Source: JALYYC01 sp039922495
GTDB taxonomy: Bacteria > Chloroflexota > Dormibacteria > CF-121
Length of the DNA stretch: 64,000 nucleotides
Reading direction: 5' to 3'
NCBI GenBank assembly: GCA_039922495.1
Contig: JBDTEO010000011.1
Span: 1 to 64,000, forward strand
The stretch's first letter is position 1, and every line of letters begins with the position of its first letter. Positions 23,940 to 32,026 of this stretch are shown one piece after another. The translations under genes and the position numbers were made by a program. A model generated the notes under the pieces. That model did not search any database, was not told the DNA's origin, and saw nothing but the letters and a program-made list of their open reading frames with translations.

Positions 23940-24718
23940 TGGGAGACCTGACCGGCCGCGTCGCGCTCGTCACCGGCGGCGGCCGCGGAATCGGGCGCGC
24001 GACCGCAATCGCCCTGGCGGACGCTGGTGCCGACGTCGCGGTGGTCGCTCGATCCCGCAACGAATTACTGGAAACATCCGAGGCGGTCCGCCGATCGGGT
24101 CGGCGTGGCGAGGTGTTCGTCTGCGATGTCAGTGCCAGGGCCGAGGTTGAAACGACCCTGGCGAAGGTCCGTGAATCGCTTGGCGACCCGTCGATCCTGG
24201 TCAACAACGCGGGCATCGCCGCCGGCGCAAAGCTGGCCGACACGACCGACGAGCTGTGGGACCGCACCATCGCGGTGAATGCGACGGGTGCCTTTTACTG
24301 GACCCGGGCCGTGGCGCCGCTGATGCTGGAAGCCGGCTGGGGCCGCATTATCAATGTGGCATCGATCGCGGCCAAAGCGGCCGCCCCCTACATGGTCGCG
24401 TACGCCGCGTCAAAGCACGCGCTGCTCGGGCTGACCCGCGCGGTTGCCTCCGAGGTGGCCAGTCGAGGCATCACGGTCAACGCCGTCTGTCCCGGGTACG
24501 TCGACACGCCGATGACCGAGGGCTCGATCGAGAACATCAACACCCGTACCGGTCGCTCACCCGAGCAGGCACGAAAACTTCTCGAGGGCTTCAGCCCCCA
24601 GGGGCGGTTGATGACACCGGAGGAAGTTGCGGGCCTGATCGCGTTTCTCTGCTCCGAGGCGGCTCGTGGCATCAATGGCCAGGGAATCGTGATCGACGGC
24701 GGAGGCGTCCAGGGGTGA
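23939..24718 (+). CDS. SDR-family 3-hydroxyacyl/3-oxoacyl oxidoreductase
   Basis: A 259-aa classical short-chain dehydrogenase. The cofactor loop is TGGGRGIGRATAIAL, then NNAGIAAG, the catalytic Ser-Tyr-Lys set in NVASIAAKAAAPYMVAYAAS followed by KHALLGL, and a C-terminal GQGIVIDGGGVQG. The overall form resembles FabG-like beta-hydroxyacyl-CoA dehydrogenases. Coupling (4-nt overlap) to an acyl-CoA dehydrogenase suggests it reduces or oxidises a CoA-thioester intermediate, perhaps of the aminobenzoyl-CoA route encoded further on. Confidence 0.87.
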   Translation: MGDLTGRVALVTGGGRGIGRATAIALADAGADVAVVARSRNELLETSEAVRRSGRRGEVFVCDVSARAEVETTLAKVRESLGDPSILVNNAGIAAGAKLADTTDELWDRTIAVNATGAFYWTRAVAPLMLEAGWGRIINVASIAAKAAAPYMVAYAASKHALLGLTRAVASEVASRGITVNAVCPGYVDTPMTEGSIENINTRTGRSPEQARKLLEGFSPQGRLMTPEEVAGLIAFLCSEAARGINGQGIVIDGGGVQG

Positions 24719-25848
24719 GCGAGCGGGAAACGCTGGCGGTCGAGGCAGCCGCCGTCGCCGCCCGGCTCGCCGAGGCGGGCCATACCGGGGTCGCGGGCCG
24801 CGTCAACCGGCCGCTGATTCGAGCCATCGGCGAGGCCGGCCTCTTGCCGCGACTCTTTCCGCGGCGTGCGGGCGGGAGCCGTGACCGCGGTGTCCTGGCG
24901 GTCGACCTGTGTGCCGTGCGCGAAGCGCTGGCGGCGGTCTCCACGGAAGTCGAGAACGCCGTCGCCATCCAAACGCTGGGCGGCTATCCGATCGTCCTCT
25001 CCGGCGCGGACGAGGCGGTCAGCCGATGGGTCACGCCGATCGCGCGCGGCGAGGCGGTCGCGGCCTTCGCCCTCACGGAGCCGGCGGCCGGCTCAGACGT
25101 CGGCGCCCTTGAGCTGCGTGCCGAGCGTGACGGGTGGGGCTTTCGGCTGTCCGGCACCAAGGCGTTCATTTCGAACGCCCCCGATGCCGACGTCTACACA
25201 CTGTTCGCGCGGACGACGCCGGGCGGCGGGACTCGAGGCATCACGGCCTTCATCGTCAATGGCGATGCGCCGGGGCTCAGTGGCACGCCGATCGAGTTGC
25301 TGTCGGCGCACCCGATCGGGCGCCTGGAGCTGGACGGCGTCTTCGTCCCGGGGGACCAGGTCCTCAGCGAGGTCGACCACGGTTTCAAGCTGGCGATGCG
25401 GACGCTCGATCTATTTCGGCCGAGCGTCGGAGCCTCGGTTGTGGGCATTGCCCAGGCGGCGCTCGATGCCGCCATCGCCCACGCGGACAGCCGGACCGCG
25501 TTTGGTCGCCCGATCCGCGAGTTCCAGGCGGTTTCCCATCAGGTGGCGGAGATGGCAACACGCCTGGAAGCGGCCCGGGCGCTGGTGTACGCCGCTGCCA
25601 GTGCCTATGACGCGGACGAACCGCACGTAGCCCGTCGGTCAGCGATGGCCAAGCTGTTCGCGACCGAGACGGCCCAGCAGGTGGTCGACATGGCGATCCA
25701 GGTCCACGGCGCGATCGCGTTGGAGCGCGGCCATCTTTTGGAGCATCTCTATCGAGAGGTCCGGGCGCCCCGAATCTACGAGGGGACCTCGGAGATCCAG
25801 CGGGAGATCATTGCCCGCGATTTGTTTCGGAAAGACGCGGGGAGCTGA
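24715..25848 (+). CDS. Acyl-CoA dehydrogenase
   Basis: A 377-aa flavin acyl-CoA dehydrogenase. Flavin and substrate motifs are AFALTEPAAGSDVGALE, GTKAFISNAPDADVY and the C-terminal GAIALERGHLLEHLYREVRA; the catalytic base is the Glu in RIYEGTSEIQ. It oxidises an acyl-CoA to the 2-enoyl-CoA and passes electrons to ETF; etfBA lies at 9.1-10.9 kb. GTG start overlapping the SDR gene by 4 nt. It belongs to a set (SDR, ACAD, RidA, crotonase, ACMR-like, CoA ligase) interrupted by a toxin-antitoxin module just downstream. Confidence 0.9.
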   Translation: MSERETLAVEAAAVAARLAEAGHTGVAGRVNRPLIRAIGEAGLLPRLFPRRAGGSRDRGVLAVDLCAVREALAAVSTEVENAVAIQTLGGYPIVLSGADEAVSRWVTPIARGEAVAAFALTEPAAGSDVGALELRAERDGWGFRLSGTKAFISNAPDADVYTLFARTTPGGGTRGITAFIVNGDAPGLSGTPIELLSAHPIGRLELDGVFVPGDQVLSEVDHGFKLAMRTLDLFRPSVGASVVGIAQAALDAAIAHADSRTAFGRPIREFQAVSHQVAEMATRLEAARALVYAAASAYDADEPHVARRSAMAKLFATETAQQVVDMAIQVHGAIALERGHLLEHLYREVRAPRIYEGTSEIQREIIARDLFRKDAGS

Positions 25849-26008
25849 CAGCGCGAGGCCTGCGCCCGATGGCGACCAGTTGGGGCTTGTTGTCTGTCAA
25901 GTGTTCTGGGCATTTGGATTCTGCCTGGCGAATGCCAGCGGTCCTAGCCTTGCTTACAGGTCTCTTCGCGCCGTCGTGGGCCCAACGCACGGTTACTCCT
26001 AGTGGAGC

Positions 26009-26464
26009 CTATTTATCCCGTGCCTTACGTGGCCGACCGCGTTGAGCCGCCTTGCGTGTCTTCGCGGTGGGCTTTTTCACCGCGGCCGGAGCCTCAAAAA
26101 GCGCGCTAGCCTCTGCCCCGAGTATCTCCTTCAATGAAGCTCCCTGGAGCAATCGCTCAGCCCGCTGGTGGGCGTCCGACGCACTTCCCTCCTTGCGGAT
26201 GCCCACGAGGATGACGTAGACAACGTTCTTTTTGAGAAACGTCTTATAGATCGCACGATACCGCCCAGTCAGAGACAAGCGCCGCAGGCCTCTGAGGACA
26301 CCCTGGAGCGGCTTCCCTAAGTCGGGGTTCTCAGCAAGAGCCCCGACTTTTCCCTCGTCCTCGGGGATGTCAGGGTCGCCAAGAAGATCCTTCTGGACCT
26401 CCAGCGGAAGGTTTGGAAAGTCCTCCTCAACAACACGGGAGGCGATCCGAACCTCGAGGGACAC
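26009..26464 (-). CDS. RelE/ParE-type toxin with lysine-rich C-terminal tail
   Basis: A 151-aa protein. The core shows a RelE/ParE pattern: an N-terminal SLEVRIASRVVEEDFPNLPL, then GKPLQGVLRGLRRLSLTGRY and RAIYKTF, a core strand VVYVILVGIRKEG and a His-containing HQRAERLL. Such toxins cleave ribosome-bound mRNA or inhibit gyrase. The last 30 residues are unusual: AVKKPTAKTRKAAQRGRPRK is histone H1-like and contains an RGRP AT-hook-like core. It directly follows its presumed antitoxin gene (stop/start adjoining at 26464/26465). Confidence 0.72.
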   Translation of the reverse strand: MSLEVRIASRVVEEDFPNLPLEVQKDLLGDPDIPEDEGKVGALAENPDLGKPLQGVLRGLRRLSLTGRYRAIYKTFLKKNVVYVILVGIRKEGSASDAHQRAERLLQGASLKEILGAEASALFEAPAAVKKPTAKTRKAAQRGRPRKARDK

Positions 26465-26884
26465 TTACCGGGATTTGGCGGGCCAGCCGAGCTTTGCGCG
26501 AAGTGCGTTAGGACTGACACCATCGTCGCTATCGGCCTGGGCAAGTCCACGCGCAAGGGCCTGCATGGTGGCCGGGTCGCTGAGGATCTCGTTAGTCTCA
26601 GAAACGGCCTCTAGCTCGATAGACAGATCGCGCACCCGCTTGAAGAGGGCAGAAAGGGCCCGACGCTCAATAACAGCGACCATGTCATCGTCACTTCCGT
26701 TGACCATGACGGTGACGATGCCGCCTCGGCGCGCCCGGTCCAAATGCGTTGAGAGGTTAGTACGAAACTTGCTGCTGGTTACAATGTCATCGCTAAGAGC
26801 GGGAACCTGCTCCAACTGAACCGACGGATCAATTCGGTACGTGGCGCGAGGAGCCGTCTGATCACGAACAGGCGCAGGGGTCAT
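26465..26884 (-). CDS. Phd/YefM-like antitoxin
   Basis: A 139-aa protein upstream of and abutting the RelE/ParE-like toxin. The central SSKFRTNLSTHLDRARRGGI then VTVMVNGSDDDMVAVIERRA matches the Phd/YefM DNA-binding fold (short helix, then strand with bound operator). The acidic C-terminal half would wrap the toxin. The start MTPAPVRDQ is 22 nt from the predicted transcription start; longer in-frame starts exist but lie closer to the promoter. Autoregulation is expected from palindromes in the promoter. Confidence 0.68.
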   Translation of the reverse strand: MTPAPVRDQTAPRATYRIDPSVQLEQVPALSDDIVTSSKFRTNLSTHLDRARRGGIVTVMVNGSDDDMVAVIERRALSALFKRVRDLSIELEAVSETNEILSDPATMQALARGLAQADSDDGVSPNALRAKLGWPAKSR

Positions 26885-26905
26885 GGGCATGGATCTCGGA
26901 CCTCT

Positions 26906-26941
26906 TGTACGCATTGTAGTACAGATAACGGTACATGTAAG
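26906..26941 (-). promoter_or_regulatory. Toxin-antitoxin promoter and probable operator
   Basis: On the minus strand TTACAT (26940-26935) and TACAAT (26918-26913), 16 bp apart, form a promoter. TGTAC (26906-26910) and GTACA (26919-26923) are inverted arms around the -10, and TACATGTA (26932-26939) is a perfect 8-bp palindrome over the -35, as expected for an autoregulated TA operon. Confidence 0.6.
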
Positions 26942-27131
26942 CGATTTATTTCATTTTTGGCCGATCATCCTGCCGGTCGTTCCAGCAGCGCCTTTACGTA
27001 GGTGGGGGCCGAACGTGCGTTCGTCCACCACCGAGCTAGGACCCCTCAGTTCGGGGGGTTACGCCGCTAGGCAACGGTCGGTGGGCACACAGCCGGCCGG
27101 TCGCGGCCCACGCTCGCTCGGCTCGATTTGA

Positions 27132-27548
27132 TCAGGCCATCACAGCGATGGCCATGATTTCCACCTTCGCGGCCGGGTCGAAAAGACGCTGAACCTCGAG
27201 CAGGGCCATCGCGGGATAATGCCTGCCGAAGTGCCGCCGGTAGATTTCCCCGATCGCTTGGCGCGCATGTCCGTACTCGGTGATGCTCGTCACGAAGATT
27301 TGCAGGCTGACAAGGTCTTTCGGATCCGCGCCGGCGGCCTCGAGCGCTTTCACGACGTTGGCCGCGGCCTGGTCGAACTGCTCGTCCATCGTCCGGCCAG
27401 CGATCTGGCCGTCCGGAAGCTGCGCGGTCTGCCCCGCCAGGTACACCGTCCGCCCTGCCTGGGCGACCACCGCGTGCGAGAAGCCGGAAGGCGTCGGCAA
27501 CGACTCCGGATTGACGATCTGATGCGGGCTTTCTAGCGGCCGGTCCAT
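27132..27548 (-). CDS. RidA-family protein lacking the canonical Arg/Glu
   Basis: A 138-aa YjgF/YER057c/UK114 trimer-type protein. Typical segments are YLAGQTAQLPDGQ, TMDEQFDQAAANVVKALEAA and KVEIMAIAVMA. The archetypal enamine/imine deaminase has Arg and Glu in its PARS...VEIEAIA block; here these read PAMALLEV and VEIMAIA, so both positions are Met. It therefore belongs to another Rid subgroup, which includes enzymes such as 2-aminomuconate deaminase. Encoded 3' of and overlapping the crotonase gene by 16 nt. A role in deaminating the enamine product of the 2-aminobenzoyl-CoA route is inferred. Confidence 0.85.
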   Translation of the reverse strand: MDRPLESPHQIVNPESLPTPSGFSHAVVAQAGRTVYLAGQTAQLPDGQIAGRTMDEQFDQAAANVVKALEAAGADPKDLVSLQIFVTSITEYGHARQAIGEIYRRHFGRHYPAMALLEVQRLFDPAAKVEIMAIAVMA

Positions 27549-28363
27549 TTTGGATCCCGGCCCTGGTGGAAGGCCACATAAAACTCGGCATGATCTGCGC
27601 TCTTCATCAAGAGGGCTTGTGTCATCGAGTCGAGTTCGAGCGACGCAGTCAGATTCATGTCCTGCTGGCGCGAGATCAAAATTTTGCTCGCCGCATAGGC
27701 GAGCGCCGGTCCATCGGCAAATCGCCGGGCTAGCTCATTCACCCGGACGTTGAGCCCCTCATCGCTGAGCACTTCGTTCGCCAGGCCGATGGCCAGCGCC
27801 CGGTCGGCGTCGACGCGGTCGCCAAGGAGCAATAACTCCGTCGCGCGGCCCAGGCCGATCAGGCGTGGCAACAAATACGCCGACCCCATGTCGCCCCCGG
27901 ACAAGCCGACCCTTGTAAATAAGAAGGCGAAGCCCGCCGAGCGCGCCAGGATTCTCAGATCCGCTGCGAGGGCGATGACGGCGCCGGCGCCGGCGGCGAC
28001 GCCGTTGACGGCCGCGATCACCGGAAACGGCGCCTCCCGAAGGCGCTGGGTGACCGTTCCTGTCATCCGGGTGAAGGCAAGCAGGTCGCGAGCGTCCATC
28101 GACTGCAGGGCGCCGATGATCGCCTCGACGTCGCCGCCTGAACAGAAGCCGCGGCCCGTCCCCGTGATCGTCAGCACCCGGACATCATCCCGCTGGCTCA
28201 GCTCGGTCAGCAGATCCCGAAGGTCCGCGTAAATCTCGAACGTCAGCGCATTGAGGCGCTCCGGCCGGGTGAACCTGATGCTCGCGACGCCCCGGTCGAT
28301 GGCGAAGTCAAAGTGCTTCCAGGCCGGGACCGGCAGGGTCGAGCCGCGAAACGAGCCCATCAC
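27533..28363 (-). CDS. Enoyl-CoA hydratase/isomerase (crotonase) family protein
   Basis: A 276-aa crotonase fold. The oxyanion-hole segments are GRGFCSGGDVEAI and AAVNGVAAGAGAVIALAADL. Of the two hydratase Glu residues, the second is kept (GRATELLLLGD) but the position of the first is occupied by FTRVGLSGGDMG, so simple enoyl-CoA hydration is uncertain. Ring-opening hydrolases such as BadI belong to this superfamily, which makes CoA-thioester ring cleavage an attractive role here. It starts with GTG-ATG just downstream of a TAAGTT box and is divergent from the LLM flavoprotein. Confidence 0.83.
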   Translation of the reverse strand: MMGSFRGSTLPVPAWKHFDFAIDRGVASIRFTRPERLNALTFEIYADLRDLLTELSQRDDVRVLTITGTGRGFCSGGDVEAIIGALQSMDARDLLAFTRMTGTVTQRLREAPFPVIAAVNGVAAGAGAVIALAADLRILARSAGFAFLFTRVGLSGGDMGSAYLLPRLIGLGRATELLLLGDRVDADRALAIGLANEVLSDEGLNVRVNELARRFADGPALAYAASKILISRQQDMNLTASLELDSMTQALLMKSADHAEFYVAFHQGRDPKWTGR

Positions 28364-28387
28364 CGAAAACTTATCATCTCGGACTGA

Positions 28388-29230
28388 GTGAAACTTGGTG
28401 TTGGCCTACCGACATCGATGCCCGGTACGAGCGGCAAGCTTCTTGTGGACTGGGCCCGCCGGGCCGACGAGACACGCTTCTCCAGTTTGGGCGTCGTCGA
28501 CCGGCTCGCCTACGCGAACTACGAACCGCTGACGGCGCTGGCGGCGGCCGCTGTCGTGACGAAACGCATCCGCCTGGCAACGATGATCCTGATCGGGCCG
28601 CTCCGCAACACCGTGCTGCTGGCGAAACAAGCGGCCACCGTGGATGCCCTGTCGGAGGGAAGGCTGACCCTTGGCCTGGCAGTCGGCGCTCGCGTGCAGG
28701 ATTACGAAGTCGCCGGCGTCGATGCGCGCGGTCGCGGCCGCCGGTTCGGCGAGCAACTTGAGTTACTCCGGGATATCTGGGAAGAGGGCCGCATCGGCCC
28801 AAAGCATCGCGGACCGCAGATCCTGGTCGGCGGCTCGAGTGGCGAGGCGCTTGCGCGCATGGCCCGCTACGCGGACGGCTACATGCACGGCGGCGGCCCC
28901 GCCCGCGCCTTTGCGGCAACTGCATCGAAAGTCCAGGCGGCCTGGCGAGACCTGGGCCGCCCGGGGAAGCCGGCGCTGTGGGGCATGGGCTACTTCGCGC
29001 TCGGTGACGAGGCTGTCCGCCTGGGGGCGGACTACCTGCGGCACTATTACGCCTTCACGGGGCCGTTTGCCGAAAAGATCACGGCCGGCAATCTGATCAC
29101 CCCGGGGACGATCGTCGATTTTATCCGCGGCTACGAGGACGCCGGCTGTGACGAACTGGTGCTTTTCCCGACGGTCGCCGGCATCGACCAGCTAAATCGA
29201 CTAATCGACGTAGTGCACGCAATCCGGTGA
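28388..29230 (+). CDS. LLM-class (luciferase-like) flavin oxidoreductase
   Basis: A 280-aa luciferase-like monooxygenase fold: LGVGLPTS at the N-terminus, TKRIRLATMILIGPLRNTVL, then LAKQAATVDALSEGRLTLGL and ILVGGSSGEALARMARYADG. These bind FMN or F420 and oxygenate or reduce many substrates. The C-terminal half is short compared with bacterial luciferase. It is translationally coupled (4-nt overlap) to the two-domain monooxygenase/reductase, so it probably acts on the same CoA pathway. A TATCAT box lies 10 nt before the GTG start. Confidence 0.83.
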   Translation: MKLGVGLPTSMPGTSGKLLVDWARRADETRFSSLGVVDRLAYANYEPLTALAAAAVVTKRIRLATMILIGPLRNTVLLAKQAATVDALSEGRLTLGLAVGARVQDYEVAGVDARGRGRRFGEQLELLRDIWEEGRIGPKHRGPQILVGGSSGEALARMARYADGYMHGGGPARAFAATASKVQAAWRDLGRPGKPALWGMGYFALGDEAVRLGADYLRHYYAFTGPFAEKITAGNLITPGTIVDFIRGYEDAGCDELVLFPTVAGIDQLNRLIDVVHAIR

Positions 29231-31284
29231 AATATGCCGTGCTCGGCGGTGGGCCGGCCGGCCTCTACTTTGCCCTGCTGGCCAAGAAAGCCGACCCGGC
29301 CGCCGAGGTCCACGTCATCGAGCGCAATCCGCCGGACGCGACCTTCGGATGGGGTGTCGTCTTTTCGGAAGAGACCCTCGGCGCGCTCCGCGATGCCGAC
29401 TTCGAAAGCCATGAAGAGATCCTGGCCAGCTTCGCGCGCTGGAACGCGATTGATATCTATTTTCGCGACACGCGCGTTCGATCGCGGGGGCATGTCTTCA
29501 CCGGCATCTCCCGGAAGGTCCTGCTTGGAATTCTGCAGCGTCGCTGCCGCAGCCTGGAGATCCAGCTTGACTTCAATCGGGAGGTTCGCGATCTGGCCGA
29601 GCTGGGCAATGCCGACCTGATCGTTGGCGCGGACGGCATCAACGGCCTGGCCCGGCGCAGCCAGGAGCAAGCCTTCGCGCCGCGGCTGACCGCGCATCCG
29701 ACGAAGTACGTCTGGTTTGGGGCCGACCTGGCCCTGGACGCGTTTACGTTTATTTTCAGGCGTAACGAGCATGGACTTTTTCAAGTTCATGCTTATCCGT
29801 TCGATGCCAGGACCAGCACGTTCATCGTCGAGTGTCCGGAGGAGACCTGGCGAAGCGCCGGGCTCGACGGGGCGAGCGAGTCGCAAAGCCTGGACTACTG
29901 TTCGGACCTGTTCGCGCGTGAGCTCCAGGGCCGCAAGCTGCTTTCGAACCGGTCGACCTGGCTGACGTTCTTGACATTACGGTCGATGTCCTGGCATCAC
30001 GACAACGTCGTGCTCGTCGGCGATGCGGCGCACACGGCGCATTTCTCGATTGGCTCCGGCACCAAGCTGGCGATGGAAGACAGCATCGGGCTGGTCGGCG
30101 CCCTTCGCCGCCATGCCGATCTCAAGACGGCGCTGACCGAGTATGAGCTCGAGCGCCAGCCCGTCGTGGAGCGCTTCCAGGAGGCGGCGGCCGAGAGCTC
30201 GGCCTACTTCGAGCACGTCTCGCGCTATGAAGGGTTCAGCGCGACCCAATTCGCCTTCAACCTGCTGACGCGAAGCCGGCGAATCACGTATACGAATCTG
30301 AGCCAGCGCGATCCTGGGCTGGTTCGCTCCGTCGATGCCATGTTTGCCGGCTCGGCAACTGGTCGTCACGACGGCGCCGGGCGGCTCAGTCCGCCGCCAA
30401 TGTTTGTGACCTTTCGGGTTCGCGGGAAAGAGATCCCGAACCGGGTGGCCGGGTCGACGCCGGGCGCCGGCCTGGCCATCAGTCAATTTTTTGCCGTCAG
30501 CGCTGACGGGCGCATCGGGCCAAAGACCCCGGTCCTGGATGGCGATGAGCAACGAGCGGCGCTCAAATCGCAAATCGACGGCGTGCATCGAAACTCAGGC
30601 ACGCGGTTCGCGCTGCAGTTGGGGCATGCCGGCCGCCGGGGGGCGACCAGGCCCGTATCGGACGGTGTCGATCGGCCCTTGCGTTGGGGCGGATGGCCGC
30701 TGCTTTCGGCCTCGCCGATGCCGTATAGTCCGCGCACCCGTATCCCGCGCGAAATCACCAAGGCCGAGATGCAAGTCGTGACAGAGGCCTTTGCGAGCGC
30801 CACTCGGATCGCCCAGGAATGCCAGGTGGACGCCCTCGAACTGAATTTCGCGCAGGGCTACCTGCTGGCGAGCTTTATCTCGCCGTTGAGCAACCAGCGA
30901 AGAGACAATTTTGGCGGCTCGCTGGACAATCGTTTGCGTTTTCCCCTGCAGGTGCTCGCCGAGGTTCGTCGCGCCTGGGCCGGCCCCTTGATCGTGCGAC
31001 TCACGGCCGACGACTGGGTCGTGGGCGGCACCGGCCTCGACGATGCCGTGGAGATTGCCCGGATGCTCAAGGCGCACGGGTGCGATCTGGTGCATCCGGT
31101 CTTCGGCCAGACGGTGCTCGAGAGCCGGCCCGATTACCGGAAATTATTCGGCGTCCCGGCGAGCGACCGAATCCGAAATGAGGCGGGAGTCCCGACGATC
31201 GCCTCAGGGAACATTACGACGAGCGACGAGATCAATACCATCCTGGCAGCCGGTCGCGCCGACCTCTGCATGCTCGAGGGCTAG
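29227..31284 (+). CDS. 2-aminobenzoyl-CoA monooxygenase/reductase-like fusion, C-terminally short
   Basis: A 685-aa fusion. Residues 1 to about 385 form a group A FAD monooxygenase (GGGPAGLYFALLAKK; GADGINGLARRS; VLVGDAAHTAHFSIGSGTKL). From about 395 an Old Yellow Enzyme-type FMN domain follows (QLGHAGRRGATRP, GYLLASFISPLSNQRRDNFG, PTIASGNITTSDEI). This order is that of anthraniloyl-CoA monooxygenase/reductase (ACMR, Azoarcus evansii) and salicylyl-CoA 5-hydroxylase. ACMR hydroxylates and reduces 2-aminobenzoyl-CoA to a non-aromatic amino-oxocyclohexene CoA ester. The protein ends right after barrel strand 8 (ADLCMLEG), roughly 80-100 residues short, losing helix 8 and the usual FMN-phosphate Arg. 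Confidence 0.85.
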   Translation: MKYAVLGGGPAGLYFALLAKKADPAAEVHVIERNPPDATFGWGVVFSEETLGALRDADFESHEEILASFARWNAIDIYFRDTRVRSRGHVFTGISRKVLLGILQRRCRSLEIQLDFNREVRDLAELGNADLIVGADGINGLARRSQEQAFAPRLTAHPTKYVWFGADLALDAFTFIFRRNEHGLFQVHAYPFDARTSTFIVECPEETWRSAGLDGASESQSLDYCSDLFARELQGRKLLSNRSTWLTFLTLRSMSWHHDNVVLVGDAAHTAHFSIGSGTKLAMEDSIGLVGALRRHADLKTALTEYELERQPVVERFQEAAAESSAYFEHVSRYEGFSATQFAFNLLTRSRRITYTNLSQRDPGLVRSVDAMFAGSATGRHDGAGRLSPPPMFVTFRVRGKEIPNRVAGSTPGAGLAISQFFAVSADGRIGPKTPVLDGDEQRAALKSQIDGVHRNSGTRFALQLGHAGRRGATRPVSDGVDRPLRWGGWPLLSASPMPYSPRTRIPREITKAEMQVVTEAFASATRIAQECQVDALELNFAQGYLLASFISPLSNQRRDNFGGSLDNRLRFPLQVLAEVRRAWAGPLIVRLTADDWVVGGTGLDDAVEIARMLKAHGCDLVHPVFGQTVLESRPDYRKLFGVPASDRIRNEAGVPTIASGNITTSDEINTILAAGRADLCMLEG

Positions 31285-31823
31285 GCCGGATTCGCCTTCA
31301 GCCAGTCGGATTTCAAGACCTCGGTGAGGATCTCGTCGCGCCAGGCTCCGTCCCGAAATTGGTGCTCGCGATGGCGGCCCACCTGTCGATACCCGGCTTT
31401 CTCCTGTGCCCGCCAGCTCGCCTGGTTGCCGTCGATAACCTTCGAGTGCAGCTTGCGCAGGGGCAATTGTGTGAATGCATACCGGGTGCGAAGCGCCATG
31501 ACCTCGCTGGCGATGCCCTGACCCCAGGCGGACTTGTCACCGATCAGTGTGCCGGTCTGGGCTCGCTGATTCGCCCAATCGATCTTGTGCAGGCCGGTCA
31601 CCCCGATCAGCCTGTCGTCTCGCTCGATCGCCCAGATGATGTCGTTCGGCGCCTTGCTCATCGTGTTCAGCCACTCTTTCTCGGCATCCAGCCCAGGCGG
31701 AAACTGCAGAAGCAAAAACCTGGTCACCTCGGGGTCTTCGAACCAGGTGATCATGACCTCGGCTTCTTCGGTCCGTGGTGGGCGCAGCGTGATCAGCTTG
31801 CCGCCGATGACTGGACCGAACAT
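31281..31823 (-). CDS. GNAT-family N-acetyltransferase (RimJ/RimL type)
   Basis: A 180-aa GNAT protein: KLITLRPPRTEEAEVMITWF at the start, IGVTGLHKIDWANQRAQTGT, the acetyl-CoA loop as SAWGQGIASEVMAL (Q/RxxGxG/A variant) and the RimJ-like KLHSKVIDGNQASWRAQEKA with the conserved Asn. It would acetylate a protein N-terminus or small amine. The start at MFGPVIGG shares one base with the 67-aa gene upstream. Its 3' end overlaps the truncated end of the monooxygenase/reductase gene by 4 nt, so the two are convergent. Confidence 0.85.
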   Translation of the reverse strand: MFGPVIGGKLITLRPPRTEEAEVMITWFEDPEVTRFLLLQFPPGLDAEKEWLNTMSKAPNDIIWAIERDDRLIGVTGLHKIDWANQRAQTGTLIGDKSAWGQGIASEVMALRTRYAFTQLPLRKLHSKVIDGNQASWRAQEKAGYRQVGRHREHQFRDGAWRDEILTEVLKSDWLKANPA

Positions 31824-32026
31824 CAGGCCCCGATGTCGTAGATGTTGCCCGGGTCGAGATCCAGGCCGTTGACCACCTGCCAGAGCGCGGCCACGGCCTT
31901 CAGGGCGTTGCGTCGTTCGAACGGCTGGAGATCCGGGCTGGTTCTTAAGATTGTTATCAGCGTCTGGTAGCACTCGGCCAGCGTCTGCTCGGCCTGGGTC
32001 AGCTCGACGCCCATGGTATTTTTCAT
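31823..32026 (-). CDS. 67-aa helical protein of unknown function
   Basis: Sequence begins MKNTMGVELTQAEQTLAECY and ends DPGNIYDIGA. It is predicted largely alpha-helical with a Leu/Ala heptad-like pattern, no membrane segment and no Cys pair. It is tightly coupled: its start overlaps the CoA-ligase stop by 4 nt and its stop shares a base with the GNAT start. The position within the anthranilate-CoA gene set suggests a small accessory or stability factor for the ligase, but no function is recognised. Confidence 0.65.
   Translation of the reverse strand: MKNTMGVELTQAEQTLAECYQTLITILRTSPDLQPFERRNALKAVAALWQVVNGLDLDPGNIYDIGA

Noticed and set aside
26942..27131. Possible tRNA or riboswitch in the gap before the RidA gene
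   Set aside because: Several short GC stems (for example ACCCCTC/CGGGGGGT) can be drawn, but no cloverleaf, no T-loop and no known riboswitch core is present.
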